Of a DNA stretch of 35,309 bases, positions 10,395 through 17,589 are shown piece after piece. The stretch comes from Cyanobacteriota bacterium (lineage in GTDB: Bacteria; Cyanobacteriota; Cyanobacteriia; Leptolyngbyales; Leptolyngbyaceae): contig JAPLHZ010000340.1 in NCBI GenBank assembly GCA_026389365.1, forward strand, positions 1 to 35,309, read 5' to 3'. The translations under genes and the position numbers were made by a program. Position 1 is the first letter of the stretch. Every line of letters begins with the position of its first letter. Under the pieces are notes generated by a model that saw nothing but the letters and a program-made list of their open reading frames with translations, was not told the DNA's origin and ran no database searches.

Positions 10395-10670
10395 CTAGGG
10401 AAAGTAGCGATAGATTTCACGCCTGTGTAATATACGGGAGAATTGAATTTTTTCATTGGTAATGAAGATGCCGATGCGATAGTTTCCGACTCGGATACGA
10501 TAGGCAGTACTCGACCCTTTCAACTTTTTTAGGTTTGACAGCTCACTCAAACTGTCGGCGTTAGGAATATCTTCAAAGGCAAGTTGATAGATTGTTTTGT
10601 AGATTGGGCTACCGCGTAATGCTTTGAAATCTTTGATGAAGGTGGGGAGATATTCGATATTCATGGACAT
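10395..10670 (-). CDS. RelE/ParE-family toxin of a type II toxin-antitoxin system
   Basis: A 91-residue basic protein with the RelE/ParE fold signature: an N-terminal strand (MNIEYLPTFIKDFKAL), a helical hairpin, then the beta-sheet core LKKLKGSSTAYRIRVGNYRIG and the C-terminal ISRILHRREIYRYF-like stretch (read here as FSRILHRREIYRYFP). RelE members cleave mRNA in the ribosome, while ParE members inhibit gyrase; the sequence cannot decide between these, though the core pattern is more RelE-like. The ATG at 10668-10670 directly abuts the TGA of the upstream antitoxin gene, which implies translational coupling. A second ATG two codons later (MNIEY) is an alternative start. Confidence 0.8.
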   Translation of the reverse strand: MSMNIEYLPTFIKDFKALRGSPIYKTIYQLAFEDIPNADSLSELSNLKKLKGSSTAYRIRVGNYRIGIFITNEKIQFSRILHRREIYRYFP

Positions 10671-10907
10671 TCATGGCCGATCGAGTTCTGCGATCGCAGC
10701 TTCACGAGTGAGGGGGATTTCGTTTTGGGTGGCCAGCATGGCTTGATAAAGTCCCAGGTCTTCGAGGTCGTCGGTTCGATTGGTGAGAGATTCGGAGAGG
10801 TTGGGCAGTTGGTCCAAGAGGAGATTGAGGAGCCAGAGTTTGTCAGAGTCTGGGAGTTGAACTATTGTTTGTTCGAGTGCCTGAAGCTGGATTGATGTGG
10901 CAGACAT
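10671..10907 (-). CDS. Probable antitoxin partner of the RelE-like toxin
   Basis: A 78-residue acidic protein immediately upstream of the toxin gene and ending one base before its ATG. The N-terminal half is helical and leucine-rich (LPDSDKLWLLNLLLDQLP); the C-terminal half (LTREAAIAELDRP) is the kind of short tail that wraps a RelE-type toxin. No classical MetJ/Arc or HTH DNA-binding motif is evident, so the antitoxin family cannot be named. The function is inferred from gene order, size, charge and coupling. If it follows other type II modules, the complex would repress its own promoter in the 10908-11000 region. Confidence 0.65.
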   Translation of the reverse strand: MSATSIQLQALEQTIVQLPDSDKLWLLNLLLDQLPNLSESLTNRTDDLEDLGLYQAMLATQNEIPLTREAAIAELDRP

Positions 10908-10999
10908 AGCTTCGCTGGGGTGATTGTTCGCTTATTTTAGCAAATTAATAAAATTAGGGTGGGAGTTCGATCGCTTAATTCAGCTAGGTTGAATAATAG

Positions 11000-11027
11000 T
11001 TGCATTTTTATGTGTAAAAGCTATAAT
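11000..11027 (+). promoter_or_regulatory. Likely promoter of the NAAG(D/H)I gene pair
   Basis: TTGCAT at 11000-11005 and a perfect TATAAT at 11022-11027 are separated by 16 bp and lie 65 bp before the first start codon of the pair. This is a consensus match without experimental support. Confidence 0.45.
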
Positions 11028-11092
11028 GATAAATAGTTTTGATAGATTGAGTATCAAGTTTCATCCAATTCACCATTAGAGGCAAATGAGAT

Positions 11093-11443
11093 ATGGCAAT
11101 CTTTGACCAACGTGGGCAGCAAGTAAATTATCAGTACAATGCTGCTGGCGATATTAACTTAGGTTCCGTCCAAAATCAGGCGCAGCTCATTGAGGAGCTT
11201 GGGAAGCTCAAATCTGAACTTTCAAAAGCTGCTGAGGCTCAAGTGATAGATGCCGAAATCTTCACAGATGCTGATTATCAAATGACTAAGGCGATTCAAC
11301 AAGCTAAAAAGCCAGAGCCGGATAAAAAAGGCATTATGGATCACTTAAATAACACGAAGTCTCTTCTAGAAGGTGTGAGTGCTGCAAGTGGAATTGTAAC
11401 AGTCCTGAACGAAGTAGTTCAGATAGTTGTCAGTCTTTTTTAA
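11093..11443 (+). CDS. Small protein with N-terminal NAAGDI motif; putative conflict-system adaptor
   Basis: A 116-residue protein of unknown function. Residues 1-25 form a motif (FDQRGQQVNYQYNAAGDINL) also present, in diverged form, at the start of the next gene. From what I recall, similar N-termini occur on NTPase, effector and adaptor proteins of multicellular bacteria. The rest is predicted alpha-helical (IEELGKLKSELSKAAEAQVI, then DYQMTKAIQQAKKPEPDKKG, then a Gly/Ala/Val-rich C-terminal helix ending IVVSLF) and looks like an interaction domain without an enzymatic site. It lies 26 bp upstream of the larger gene in the same direction, so the two are probably one operon. Both lack the CGATCG palindromes common on either side. 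A role in regulated cell death or defence is inference only. Confidence 0.6.
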   Translation: MAIFDQRGQQVNYQYNAAGDINLGSVQNQAQLIEELGKLKSELSKAAEAQVIDAEIFTDADYQMTKAIQQAKKPEPDKKGIMDHLNNTKSLLEGVSAASGIVTVLNEVVQIVVSLF

Positions 11444-11469
11444 GATGATTAAATTTTACGGGGCATACA

Positions 11470-13029
11470 GTGAGTAACTTTAATCAATCGAATCAAAAAG
11501 TAGACCGTCAGTTCAACGCAGCAGGACATATTATTGACAATAGAGTCAGAGTGGCAAATCATAAAATTGTCCATAATCATATTCCCGCGCCTCTTGAAAC
11601 TATTAAGGAAGCATGGTCAATCACCTCAAATTGGTTTCGGAATTTGCTTCCTGAAAGGCGCGATCATTCTAGCATTGTGCAGTTTGATACCAATCATCAT
11701 AGAGAAATAGAGAGAATTGCAAGTGAGAGATTAGAATTAGCAAAAATAGATTCAAGTCGTCGAGCCGATGCTCAAAATAGATTGATTCAACTTAAAGAGG
11801 AAGAGAGGACGCTTCAGGAAGCAAAGTTTGAATGGGAAAAATCAGTTGTTCAAGAAAATTTGAGACTGATACGGAATTCTCATGATCTTGCTATTGAGGC
11901 TAGTCGAAGAAATCATCAGAGCATAACAGATATGCATTACTTGCCCCTCCAAGGCAGTCGAGATGACATTATTGAATCTTTGTCTCAGGATGCTGGGAAA
12001 TTCTTTATTATTTCATCGCCTCCGAAAGTTTTCCGCGACGATGTGCAAGCATTTAAATCATTGGAGGCTGAAATCCCACATGAATTATGCGATGCTATTA
12101 AGAAATATTATGGTGATGAAATAACAGAATCGGTCATTGGTTATAGAAATATATTTAATGGCCCAATTGATGAAATTAATGCATCGACTGTTGGAAAGTT
12201 TATAGCGCCAATCCCAACATTAATTTTTCACAGCCAAGTGACTTATCAGAAAGTCATTATATGGATAACTCTAACTCTTCCGGTAGTTGAATTAGTCGCT
12301 TCACAAACACAATCTTCCGAACAACAATTCGATATAAAGATTCTTCAGGATAAATTTTCCCTACCAGCATGGAATTGGATGAATCTCAAGAAAGAACTTG
12401 AGGCAGAAGGTCAAGACTCTGATGCAACTATATTAGAAATAGTCTCAACTATTCACTTGATAGTAGCGCTATATTTTTGTGATTTGTATTGCTTAAAATT
12501 GAATCCTAACCATATCCCTAAATTATTTGAATTTTTAGCAGAACCTAGCTTTCCAGATCATTTACAGGCATGGTCTGAACCTCTAAAAAGTTCCTTAATA
12601 GAAGCACAGAAGAAAATTAAGGAAGAATTAGATAGGATAGTTGCTTTGGAAGTAAACTTAAGGCAAAGTCGCAGCGAAAGTTACAGTGATTCCAGTGATT
12701 TTTTTAATTTTCCAGTTATCGGTTCTGTAATTGGAATAATATTTTTGTTTACAATGTGTAGTCATCAATCTCCCAATATGACCGGAGGTAATGTTGGCAC
12801 ACAAAGCATCATAGCGCAACAGCAAGTTAGAACTGGAATAATTCGAGCAGATCGCGATGGTAAGGGTTCAGCTAGACTGCGTGTTGTTCCAGACGGTAAA
12901 GTAATTAGCGAATTACTTAATGGTACTTCTGTAGTTATAGGAGAAGTGAGCAGTAATGGTAAATGGCAACGGGTCACTACTGAAGATGGAAAGTCTGGCT
13001 GGGTTTGGGCTGACTATATTCAACAGTAA
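11470..13029 (+). CDS. Coiled-coil/TM/SH3b protein with NAAGHI N-terminus; unknown function
   Basis: A 519-residue protein that starts at GTG, with ACGGGG just upstream. Order of parts: residues 1-22 repeat the partner's motif (FNQSNQKVDRQFNAAGHI); residues about 75-135 are a charged coiled coil rich in Glu, Arg and Lys; residues about 165-400 form a globular region with FFIISSPPKVF and IPTLIFHSQVTYQKVIIWIT, resembling an uncharacterised domain I recall from cyanobacterial coiled-coil proteins; residues about 415-432 (FNFPVIGSVIGIIFLFTM) are one membrane helix; the last 65 residues are a bacterial SH3 domain (RLRVVPDGKVISELLNGT, then WVWADYIQQ). One membrane pass would put the SH3 domain on the opposite side from the motif. 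It could sense the envelope or a ligand and signal through the small partner (inference). Confidence 0.65.
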   Translation: MSNFNQSNQKVDRQFNAAGHIIDNRVRVANHKIVHNHIPAPLETIKEAWSITSNWFRNLLPERRDHSSIVQFDTNHHREIERIASERLELAKIDSSRRADAQNRLIQLKEEERTLQEAKFEWEKSVVQENLRLIRNSHDLAIEASRRNHQSITDMHYLPLQGSRDDIIESLSQDAGKFFIISSPPKVFRDDVQAFKSLEAEIPHELCDAIKKYYGDEITESVIGYRNIFNGPIDEINASTVGKFIAPIPTLIFHSQVTYQKVIIWITLTLPVVELVASQTQSSEQQFDIKILQDKFSLPAWNWMNLKKELEAEGQDSDATILEIVSTIHLIVALYFCDLYCLKLNPNHIPKLFEFLAEPSFPDHLQAWSEPLKSSLIEAQKKIKEELDRIVALEVNLRQSRSESYSDSSDFFNFPVIGSVIGIIFLFTMCSHQSPNMTGGNVGTQSIIAQQQVRTGIIRADRDGKGSARLRVVPDGKVISELLNGTSVVIGEVSSNGKWQRVTTEDGKSGWVWADYIQQ

Positions 13030-13128
13030 GAGTTTTTTAGAGTATACTGTCTGACCTCTATCATTAAAGAGTAAAGATCTTGGACCTTAATAGAGAAGTG
13101 CCGAGAAAATTCAAAAATCTCAGAGCTT

Positions 13129-13142
13129 GAAACCCTGGTTTC
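13129..13142. repeat. Short perfect palindrome GAAACC-CT-GGTTTC
   Basis: A six-base perfect inverted repeat with a two-base centre in the gap after the SH3b gene. It is close to the AGAAACCCGGTTTCT element dispersed in many cyanobacterial genomes. It is not a terminator, since no T tract follows. Confidence 0.4.
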
Positions 13143-13223
13143 TCATTTCGTTCAAATTCTACACAGAGACAACGATCGGCTGGAGCCTGTTTAGGTTATT
13201 CTAAATTTGGAATTGCTGTAGAA

Positions 13224-13367
13224 ATGCAAGTGTATACTCAACTTACTGTGCGAACCTCAAACGCAGATGCACTATCTCTGATTCGCCAAGCCCATGATGA
13301 AAGCTGGGAAGAACTCCACCTCTCCGGCATGGATCCAACGGATTTGTCACAGGACATCTGTTGCTAA
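13224..13367 (+). pseudogene. Stub of a leucine-rich-repeat (Roco-type) protein N-terminus
   Basis: A 47-codon frame from ATG to TAA. Its middle, ALSLIRQAHDESWEELHLSG, then MDPTDLSQDI, closely follows the N-terminal cap and first repeat of cyanobacterial LRR/Roco GTPases (pattern ALxLIxxAxxxxxxELDLSGxxLTxLPxEI). The frame stops within the first repeat, so no LRR array or GTPase follows. The stop codon falls in the left arm of the adjacent dyad. I read it as the surviving 5' end of a deleted gene; a real 47-residue protein is less likely. The rest of the gap from 13030 to 13428 holds one small palindrome and the dyad, and nothing else that I recognise. Confidence 0.5.
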
Positions 13368-13386
13368 TCTAATCGTAGATTAGCAA
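13361..13386. promoter_or_regulatory. Perfect 11-bp dyad upstream of the HNH gene pair
   Basis: TTGCTAATCTA at 13361-13371 and TAGATTAGCAA at 13376-13386 are exact inverted copies around ATCG. No T run follows, so it is not an intrinsic terminator. A TATAAA (-10-like) lies 18 bp downstream at 13405-13410, which would place the right arm over the -35 region and suggests an operator for the gene starting at 13429. Confidence 0.45.
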
Positions 13387-13428
13387 ATCGGGTAGAATTG
13401 GCCTTATAAACTGATAGGTCAATAAATT

Positions 13429-13797
13429 ATGGCTCAGTTAACGATCGAAATTCCCGATGCATTATTACCGGAGTTAGAGCAGGTTCGATCGAAATTACCG
13501 ATGCTGTTGACTCAATGGATTACTGCATCGCGATCGGTTCAACAAAACATCGATCAAACGACTTCTCAGGAAGTGTTGAGCTTTTTAATGACACAGCCGA
13601 CTCCACAAGATATTTTGAATTTTAAAGTTTCGGAAAAAGCGCAGACCAGGTTAAAGATATTACTCGATCGTAATTGTGAGGGTGGATTGAGTGAAGATGA
13701 GTCTTTTGAATTGGATGGTTATGAGCAATTGGATCAATTGATGCAAATGTTGAAAATTCAGGCTTATTCGGTTGTGCATCAGGACGTAATAGGCTAG
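13429..13797 (+). CDS. Small hypothetical protein paired with HNH endonuclease
   Basis: A 122-residue acidic protein, not recognised at family level. The N-terminus (MAQLTIEIPDALLPELEQVR) resembles the strand-helix start of small cyanobacterial antitoxin-like proteins, and the rest is predicted helical with Gln/Leu/Asp-rich stretches (LDGYEQLDQLMQMLKIQAYS). It ends 5 bp before the ATG of the HNH gene, so the two are almost certainly co-transcribed and possibly translationally coupled. I recall comparable pairs of a small protein and an HNH nuclease in other cyanobacteria. Whether this gene encodes an antidote, a specificity factor or something else cannot be told from sequence. Confidence 0.7.
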   Translation: MAQLTIEIPDALLPELEQVRSKLPMLLTQWITASRSVQQNIDQTTSQEVLSFLMTQPTPQDILNFKVSEKAQTRLKILLDRNCEGGLSEDESFELDGYEQLDQLMQMLKIQAYSVVHQDVIG

Positions 13798-13802
13798 ATT
13801 TT

Positions 13803-14216
13803 ATGCCATCAGAAGTTAGTGCATCGTTGCGGCGATCGGTGATTGAACGATCCCAGGCAAAATGTGAATATTGCAAGCTTCACCAAGATTTTTCAATCTA
13901 TACCCACGAGATCGATCATGTGATTGCAATGAAGCATGGTGGGAGAGCAGTGCTTGAGAATTTAGCCTTATCCTGTTTGTCTTGTAATCGTCATAAGGGT
14001 TCCGATTTAACGAGTTTTGATCCACTGACGGGGGATCTGACCCGGTTATTTGATCCCCGATCGCAGGTCTGGGCAGAACATTTTGAACTCGATCGTGGAC
14101 GCATTCAAGGTTTGAGTGCGATCGGTCGAACAACAGTGATGTTATTAAAATTCAATACCCCGACGGCAGTTCTGAATCGTCAACTTTGGCAGCAGGTCCA
14201 ATCTGATTTGGACTAG
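13803..14216 (+). CDS. HNH endonuclease
   Basis: A 137-residue protein with a complete HNH nuclease core: zinc ligands CEYC at 21-24 and CLSC at 58-61, the catalytic ididH in HEIDHVIAMKHGG (His39), the conserved Asn in LENLALSC, and the final NRHKGSD (His64). This is a beta-beta-alpha-metal DNase expected to cut DNA. The C-terminal 60 residues (DLTRLFDPRSQVWAEHF and onward) form a conserved tail seen in stand-alone cyanobacterial HNH proteins. The preceding gene is tightly linked. The downstream VOC gene converges, with only 4 bp between the stop codons. Targets and biological role are unknown; options are a toxin-like, homing or repair nuclease. Confidence 0.88.
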   Translation: MPSEVSASLRRSVIERSQAKCEYCKLHQDFSIYTHEIDHVIAMKHGGRAVLENLALSCLSCNRHKGSDLTSFDPLTGDLTRLFDPRSQVWAEHFELDRGRIQGLSAIGRTTVMLLKFNTPTAVLNRQLWQQVQSDLD

Positions 14217-14220
14217 ATTT

Positions 14221-14643
14221 TCAATTTAACAATCTCAAAAATTCGATCGCTAACCCATCGGGATCAGCCAAAAACGCTACCTCATACCACCGATCGCCAA
14301 TCTGCTGTTTTTGCGGATCCAGTAGCACCGTCGCCCGCTGACCGATCGCGCTCAACCGTTCCTGAAACATCGTTACCCAATCTAGCAAACTCTCAGCAAT
14401 GCCCATCCGGGCCACATCAAACGACAAATGATAGTAGCCCACATAATGTTCATCAAAAAAAGCATCGACCGCAGGCTTCGGCTCAGGAATTTGGATTAAT
14501 TCTAGTCGCCCACCTAATCCTTCCATCCAACAGGCCAACGTCGTACCCGCCGTAAACCGATCGTTCACCTGAAATCCAAGTTGTTCATAGAACGCGATCG
14601 ACTTAAAAATATCCGCCGTCCGAATCGACACATGATGCAGCAT
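14221..14643 (-). CDS. VOC/glyoxalase-superfamily protein
   Basis: A protein of 140 residues with two beta-alpha-beta-beta-beta modules of the vicinal oxygen chelate fold. The first (MLHHVSIRTADIFKSIAFYE) offers an N-terminal His metal ligand. Glu is present in GRLELIQI, His in YYHLSFDV, and the last ligand Glu in FLADPDGLAIEFL, so a four-ligand metal site is plausible. Members include glyoxalase I, dioxygenases and resistance proteins; the substrate cannot be assigned. A TTG at 14646 also opens the frame, but the ATG at 14643 is preferred. The gene begins 6 bp after the TIGR02652 gene, so the two form an operon. Confidence 0.85.
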   Translation of the reverse strand: MLHHVSIRTADIFKSIAFYEQLGFQVNDRFTAGTTLACWMEGLGGRLELIQIPEPKPAVDAFFDEHYVGYYHLSFDVARMGIAESLLDWVTMFQERLSAIGQRATVLLDPQKQQIGDRWYEVAFLADPDGLAIEFLRLLN

Positions 14644-14649
14644 CAATCC

Positions 14650-15159
14650 CTACTCCAAAAGTCGAAAATAAGGATACCGCACCGGAGCACCCGGCTCCTT
14701 TTCTAGATCAAAATTAATAACATCCCACCGAGGCTCAAGTGAGGCTTCCACACTAAACTCCACTGGAAGTCCATAGAGCTTTGGTATTTGAGTATCCAAA
14801 GACTCACGCCAAGGGGTACTTCGTTCTAAATAGGTACTCACCAAATCCTGATAACGCGCTGCAATAATGACCTTTGTAGCCCGATAGCCCTGGGTATATA
14901 GCCGATCGAGTGCCTCGTGAATTTCAAATCGAATGCCATCAGGATGGTTATGTTGGCGATACCATTCATCCTTCCACAATCGCCAATGTCGCCCCGACTG
15001 GAGATGGACTAGCTCCTTCGCTTTGGGATCCGCCTCAAATGCACCATGACGTGGACACAGATAGGTATCTGTCAGAGTCAGAGCTGGAATGACCTGTCGG
15101 CAATGCGGACAAGAAATCTCAGCGCCATAGATGGGATATTGCAAGAGCAAACTATTCAT
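14650..15159 (-). CDS. TIGR02652-type conserved cyanobacterial protein
   Basis: A 169-residue protein that I recognise as a conserved cyanobacterial family. It begins with a zinc-ribbon-like segment ([20 protein letters not shown] then [12 protein letters not shown]), giving CxxC...C-P-R-H as possible metal ligands. It continues with [40 protein letters not shown] and [20 protein letters not shown], all strongly conserved in what I recall of the family. No enzymatic activity is known. The likely location is cytosolic, as there is no signal or membrane segment. It is upstream of the VOC gene in a two-gene unit and diverges from the gamma-carbonic-anhydrase-like gene. Confidence 0.85.
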   Translation of the reverse strand: MNSLLLQYPIYGAEISCPHCRQVIPALTLTDTYLCPRHGAFEADPKAKELVHLQSGRHWRLWKDEWYRQHNHPDGIRFEIHEALDRLYTQGYRATKVIIAARYQDLVSTYLERSTPWRESLDTQIPKLYGLPVEFSVEASLEPRWDVINFDLEKEPGAPVRYPYFRLLE

Positions 15160-15317
15160 ATCATCTGAAACTTATAGGGAGGATATTAAGCAGGTTCCAG
15201 GAGGAGGTCAAACTCGTAGAATATCTAAGAATATCTGAGTTGCTCCATTATTATAGCGATGGATATTTGTTGCGGTATTCCTCCTCCATCAATTTGTCAC
15301 AAACTCCCCGAATCACT

Positions 15318-15869
15318 ATGCCTTCTGCAAACTCCGGTCCTTCTACTCATTTCGGTCCAACCTATTGGCAACCCCCTGATTTATCTAATGCCACATTCAT
15401 CGCCCCCAATGCGACAATCATTGGCCACATTACGCTGGGTGTTGGCGTAAGTGTTTGGTATGGTGCGGTTCTACGGGGGGATCTGGAATCTATTATTGTT
15501 GGCGATCGGAGCAATATCCAAGATGGGGCAATTCTCCACGGTGATCCCGGCCAGCCTACCATTCTAGAATCTGACGTGACCATCGGCCATCGCGCCATTA
15601 TCCACAGTGCCCATATCGAATCCGGGTGCTTAATTGGTATGGGCGCTATAGTGCTTGATGGCGTTCGAGTTGGATCGGGCAGTATTATCGGTGCGGGCGC
15701 TGTTGTAACTAAAAATGTGCCCCCCCGATCGCGCGTTGTGGGTGTCCCTGGAAAAGTCATTAGCGAAGTCAGCGATACTGAGGCCGAAGAACTGATTGCC
15801 CACGCCCATCACTATGAAAGACTTGCGCAAGTTCATAATGGCACTGGAGTAGATTTAGGATTTCACTGA
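15318..15869 (+). CDS. Gamma-class carbonic anhydrase-like hexapeptide-repeat protein
   Basis: A left-handed beta-helix protein of 183 residues made of hexapeptide repeats ([57 protein letters not shown]). The three zinc-binding histidines of gamma carbonic anhydrases are present as His74 (LHGD), His91 and His96 (GHRAIIH). The fold continues to [18 protein letters not shown], the usual end of the helix. Related proteins include CamH and the N-terminal domain of CcmM, so CO2 hydration or a role near carbon concentration is possible, but many family members show no activity. The open frame extends upstream to a TTG at 15240, but the ATG at 15318 matches family N-termini and is preferred. Confidence 0.88.
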   Translation: MPSANSGPSTHFGPTYWQPPDLSNATFIAPNATIIGHITLGVGVSVWYGAVLRGDLESIIVGDRSNIQDGAILHGDPGQPTILESDVTIGHRAIIHSAHIESGCLIGMGAIVLDGVRVGSGSIIGAGAVVTKNVPPRSRVVGVPGKVISEVSDTEAEELIAHAHHYERLAQVHNGTGVDLGFH

Positions 15870-15918
15870 GCCTCAAGTTTTATTAGTCTTAAGGTTATTG
15901 CTTAAACCGAATATTTAG

Positions 15919-16734
15919 TCAGATTTTACTGGTGCTTTGGTGGGCAGGGGTTGAGGGCAAAAATGCACAAGTTCGTAAAATTTTCTGGAGATCAATCGAT
16001 CGTTCCAGTAGCACCGCATGTCCGCCCTCTGGAATTAAATGAAGCTGTGATCCCGGAATGTGTTGAGTTAGTAGTTCTCCTTCGGCTTTAGAGGGTAATA
16101 ACCGATCGCTGCCACTACTAATGACTAGGGTCGGTTGAGTGATTTTCTGGAGTTGTTGAATTTGGACATCAAAGCGATCGAGTAATGAAACTCGCCACAT
16201 TGCACTTTTGAATTTGACGGATTGCATGACATTAAGCAAGGCATTACTGTCGCTGATGGCTATTCTCTCTAGAGTCGCAAGTAGAGGCAGTAAGGCCATA
16301 CAAGACAATGGATACAGTCTGGCAGGTAATAGGGGAGTAAAGTACAATCCCCAACGCATCCAAGCTTGTTGTTTAAAGGATGATGCAGGATTGATCAGAA
16401 TTAATCGATCGCACAGTTCGGGAAATTGTATTGTAAGTTTTAATGCAAGGCATCCGCCAAATGATTCTCCACAGAGATATAGGTTGCGTTTTGGATATTC
16501 AGTGCCTAATTCATCCTTGATCAATTCAGCAATTTTCGCTACCATTTCCTCCCAATTACTCAAGTCATCTACAGGAATTGACAATCGTCGAATATCAAAC
16601 GATCGTTCTAAATTAGGGATTTGAGATTTGAGTAGTTTCCCGGTGCCATCCATTCCGGGTAGATAGATAAATAAAGGTAACTTGGGTTGGGGATTTTGGG
16701 CTGGTAGGAAGTGAATGAAGTGATTGGCTGACAT
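15919..16734 (-). CDS. Alpha/beta hydrolase resembling the N-terminal half of plant phytyl ester synthase
   Basis: A 271-residue serine hydrolase. The oxyanion region LPLFIYLPGMDGTGKLLKSQ begins at residue 19, the nucleophile elbow is GESFGG (Ser91), and the acid and base are probably Asp210 in SSGSDRLLP and His239 in EGGHAVLLE. The opening LPGMDGTG and ESFGGCLALKL are very close to what I recall for the hydrolase half of Arabidopsis PES1/PES2. It lies 39 bp downstream of an acyltransferase gene that resembles the other half. Likely substrates are galactolipid or other acyl esters, with the acyl group passed to phytol or another alcohol, at the thylakoid or plasma membrane. The substrate is inferred. 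Confidence 0.8.
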   Translation of the reverse strand: MSANHFIHFLPAQNPQPKLPLFIYLPGMDGTGKLLKSQIPNLERSFDIRRLSIPVDDLSNWEEMVAKIAELIKDELGTEYPKRNLYLCGESFGGCLALKLTIQFPELCDRLILINPASSFKQQAWMRWGLYFTPLLPARLYPLSCMALLPLLATLERIAISDSNALLNVMQSVKFKSAMWRVSLLDRFDVQIQQLQKITQPTLVISSGSDRLLPSKAEGELLTQHIPGSQLHLIPEGGHAVLLERSIDLQKILRTCAFLPSTPAHQSTSKI

Positions 16735-16773
16735 GAGTTGATTGAGTGGGATAAGCTAGTTTAGACGAGCGCT

Positions 16774-17511
16774 CTAGAATGATTGTTGCAGTAGTTGTTG
16801 AATGTCTTGATGACATTGTTCTGTTAGATCCCTAATCCAGTGCAATGCTTTGCGCCCATGATAATCGGGTTTCTGGGCCAAGCTCACGGGAATCGGCGTT
16901 CCAATGTTCACTTTGACTTGACCATATAGTACCAAGGGATGCCAATCTGGTCGATCGAATAGTGGTTCTGATGGGTCAAATAATTGTAGCCAACGCACAG
17001 GAAATAAACTAGTATTCAGTTCATTACGGGCGGCGATTGCAACGGGTAAAATGACTAGATTTTCCACGGGAGTGCGCAGTGCTAAATGGGCAAATCCCCG
17101 CTGAAATTTATTAATGGAATTAGGAGTTGTGGGCTTCACCATGGGCTGAGCACCTTCGGGGAAAATCCCAATCGTTTTGTGATTGAGCAGCAGACGACTG
17201 GCGCGACCGAAGAAATTATGATGGGGCTGGTTGGGTTTGTCTAAGGGCAAAAAGCCGAGTTGATTGATCAGTTCGTTCATCAGTGGAACTTGTCCCATGT
17301 AGTGATGGCAAGCGAAATGAATGGGAGTATTAAGGGCCGACATCAGAATTGCTGCATCCATCATACTGCGATGATTGCTAACGACTAGCGTGGCACAATT
17401 ATTCGGAATCCGATCCCGGCCCACAATAGAAAGTTCAGTTCCCAGTGTCCATAGAAACTGTTGTGAGACTAATAATGGATGCGGGGGAAATTTAAAAAAA
17501 TCAACAAACAA
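16774..17511 (-). CDS. Lysophospholipid/phytol-type acyltransferase (PlsC/LPLAT family)
   Basis: A 245-residue acyltransferase of the LPLAT superfamily. The catalytic HX4D box is NHRSMMD (His47, Asp52), followed by the second block in GFLPLDKPN and the substrate-binding FPEGAQPMVKP (a variant of the FPEGTR block). The final part contains VNIGTPIPV. It may act on lysophosphatidate, but its pairing with a PES-like hydrolase suggests acyl transfer to phytol, diacylglycerol or plastoquinol, as reported for Synechocystis slr2103 and plant PES proteins. No in-frame ATG is near the N-terminus, and the start appears to be TTG at 17511. The gene is first in a two-gene unit. Confidence 0.8.
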   Translation of the reverse strand: MFVDFFKFPPHPLLVSQQFLWTLGTELSIVGRDRIPNNCATLVVSNHRSMMDAAILMSALNTPIHFACHHYMGQVPLMNELINQLGFLPLDKPNQPHHNFFGRASRLLLNHKTIGIFPEGAQPMVKPTTPNSINKFQRGFAHLALRTPVENLVILPVAIAARNELNTSLFPVRWLQLFDPSEPLFDRPDWHPLVLYGQVKVNIGTPIPVSLAQKPDYHGRKALHWIRDLTEQCHQDIQQLLQQSF

Positions 17512-17589
17512 ATCAATAACTCTAAGATTTTAAATAAATTCTACCCTTATTATTATAGTTGTTTAGAGACCGTCATTCAGAGCTGATTT

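Noticed and set aside
11093-11443. Assignment of the small helical protein to the TRADD-N or Death-like adaptor superfamilies
   Set aside because: The idea is attractive, as these adaptors occur in similar cyanobacterial contexts, but no diagnostic residues could be verified by eye, so the protein is left unnamed.
16208-16624. 138-codon plus-strand frame
   Set aside because: Antisense to the alpha/beta hydrolase, whose catalytic residues are all intact.
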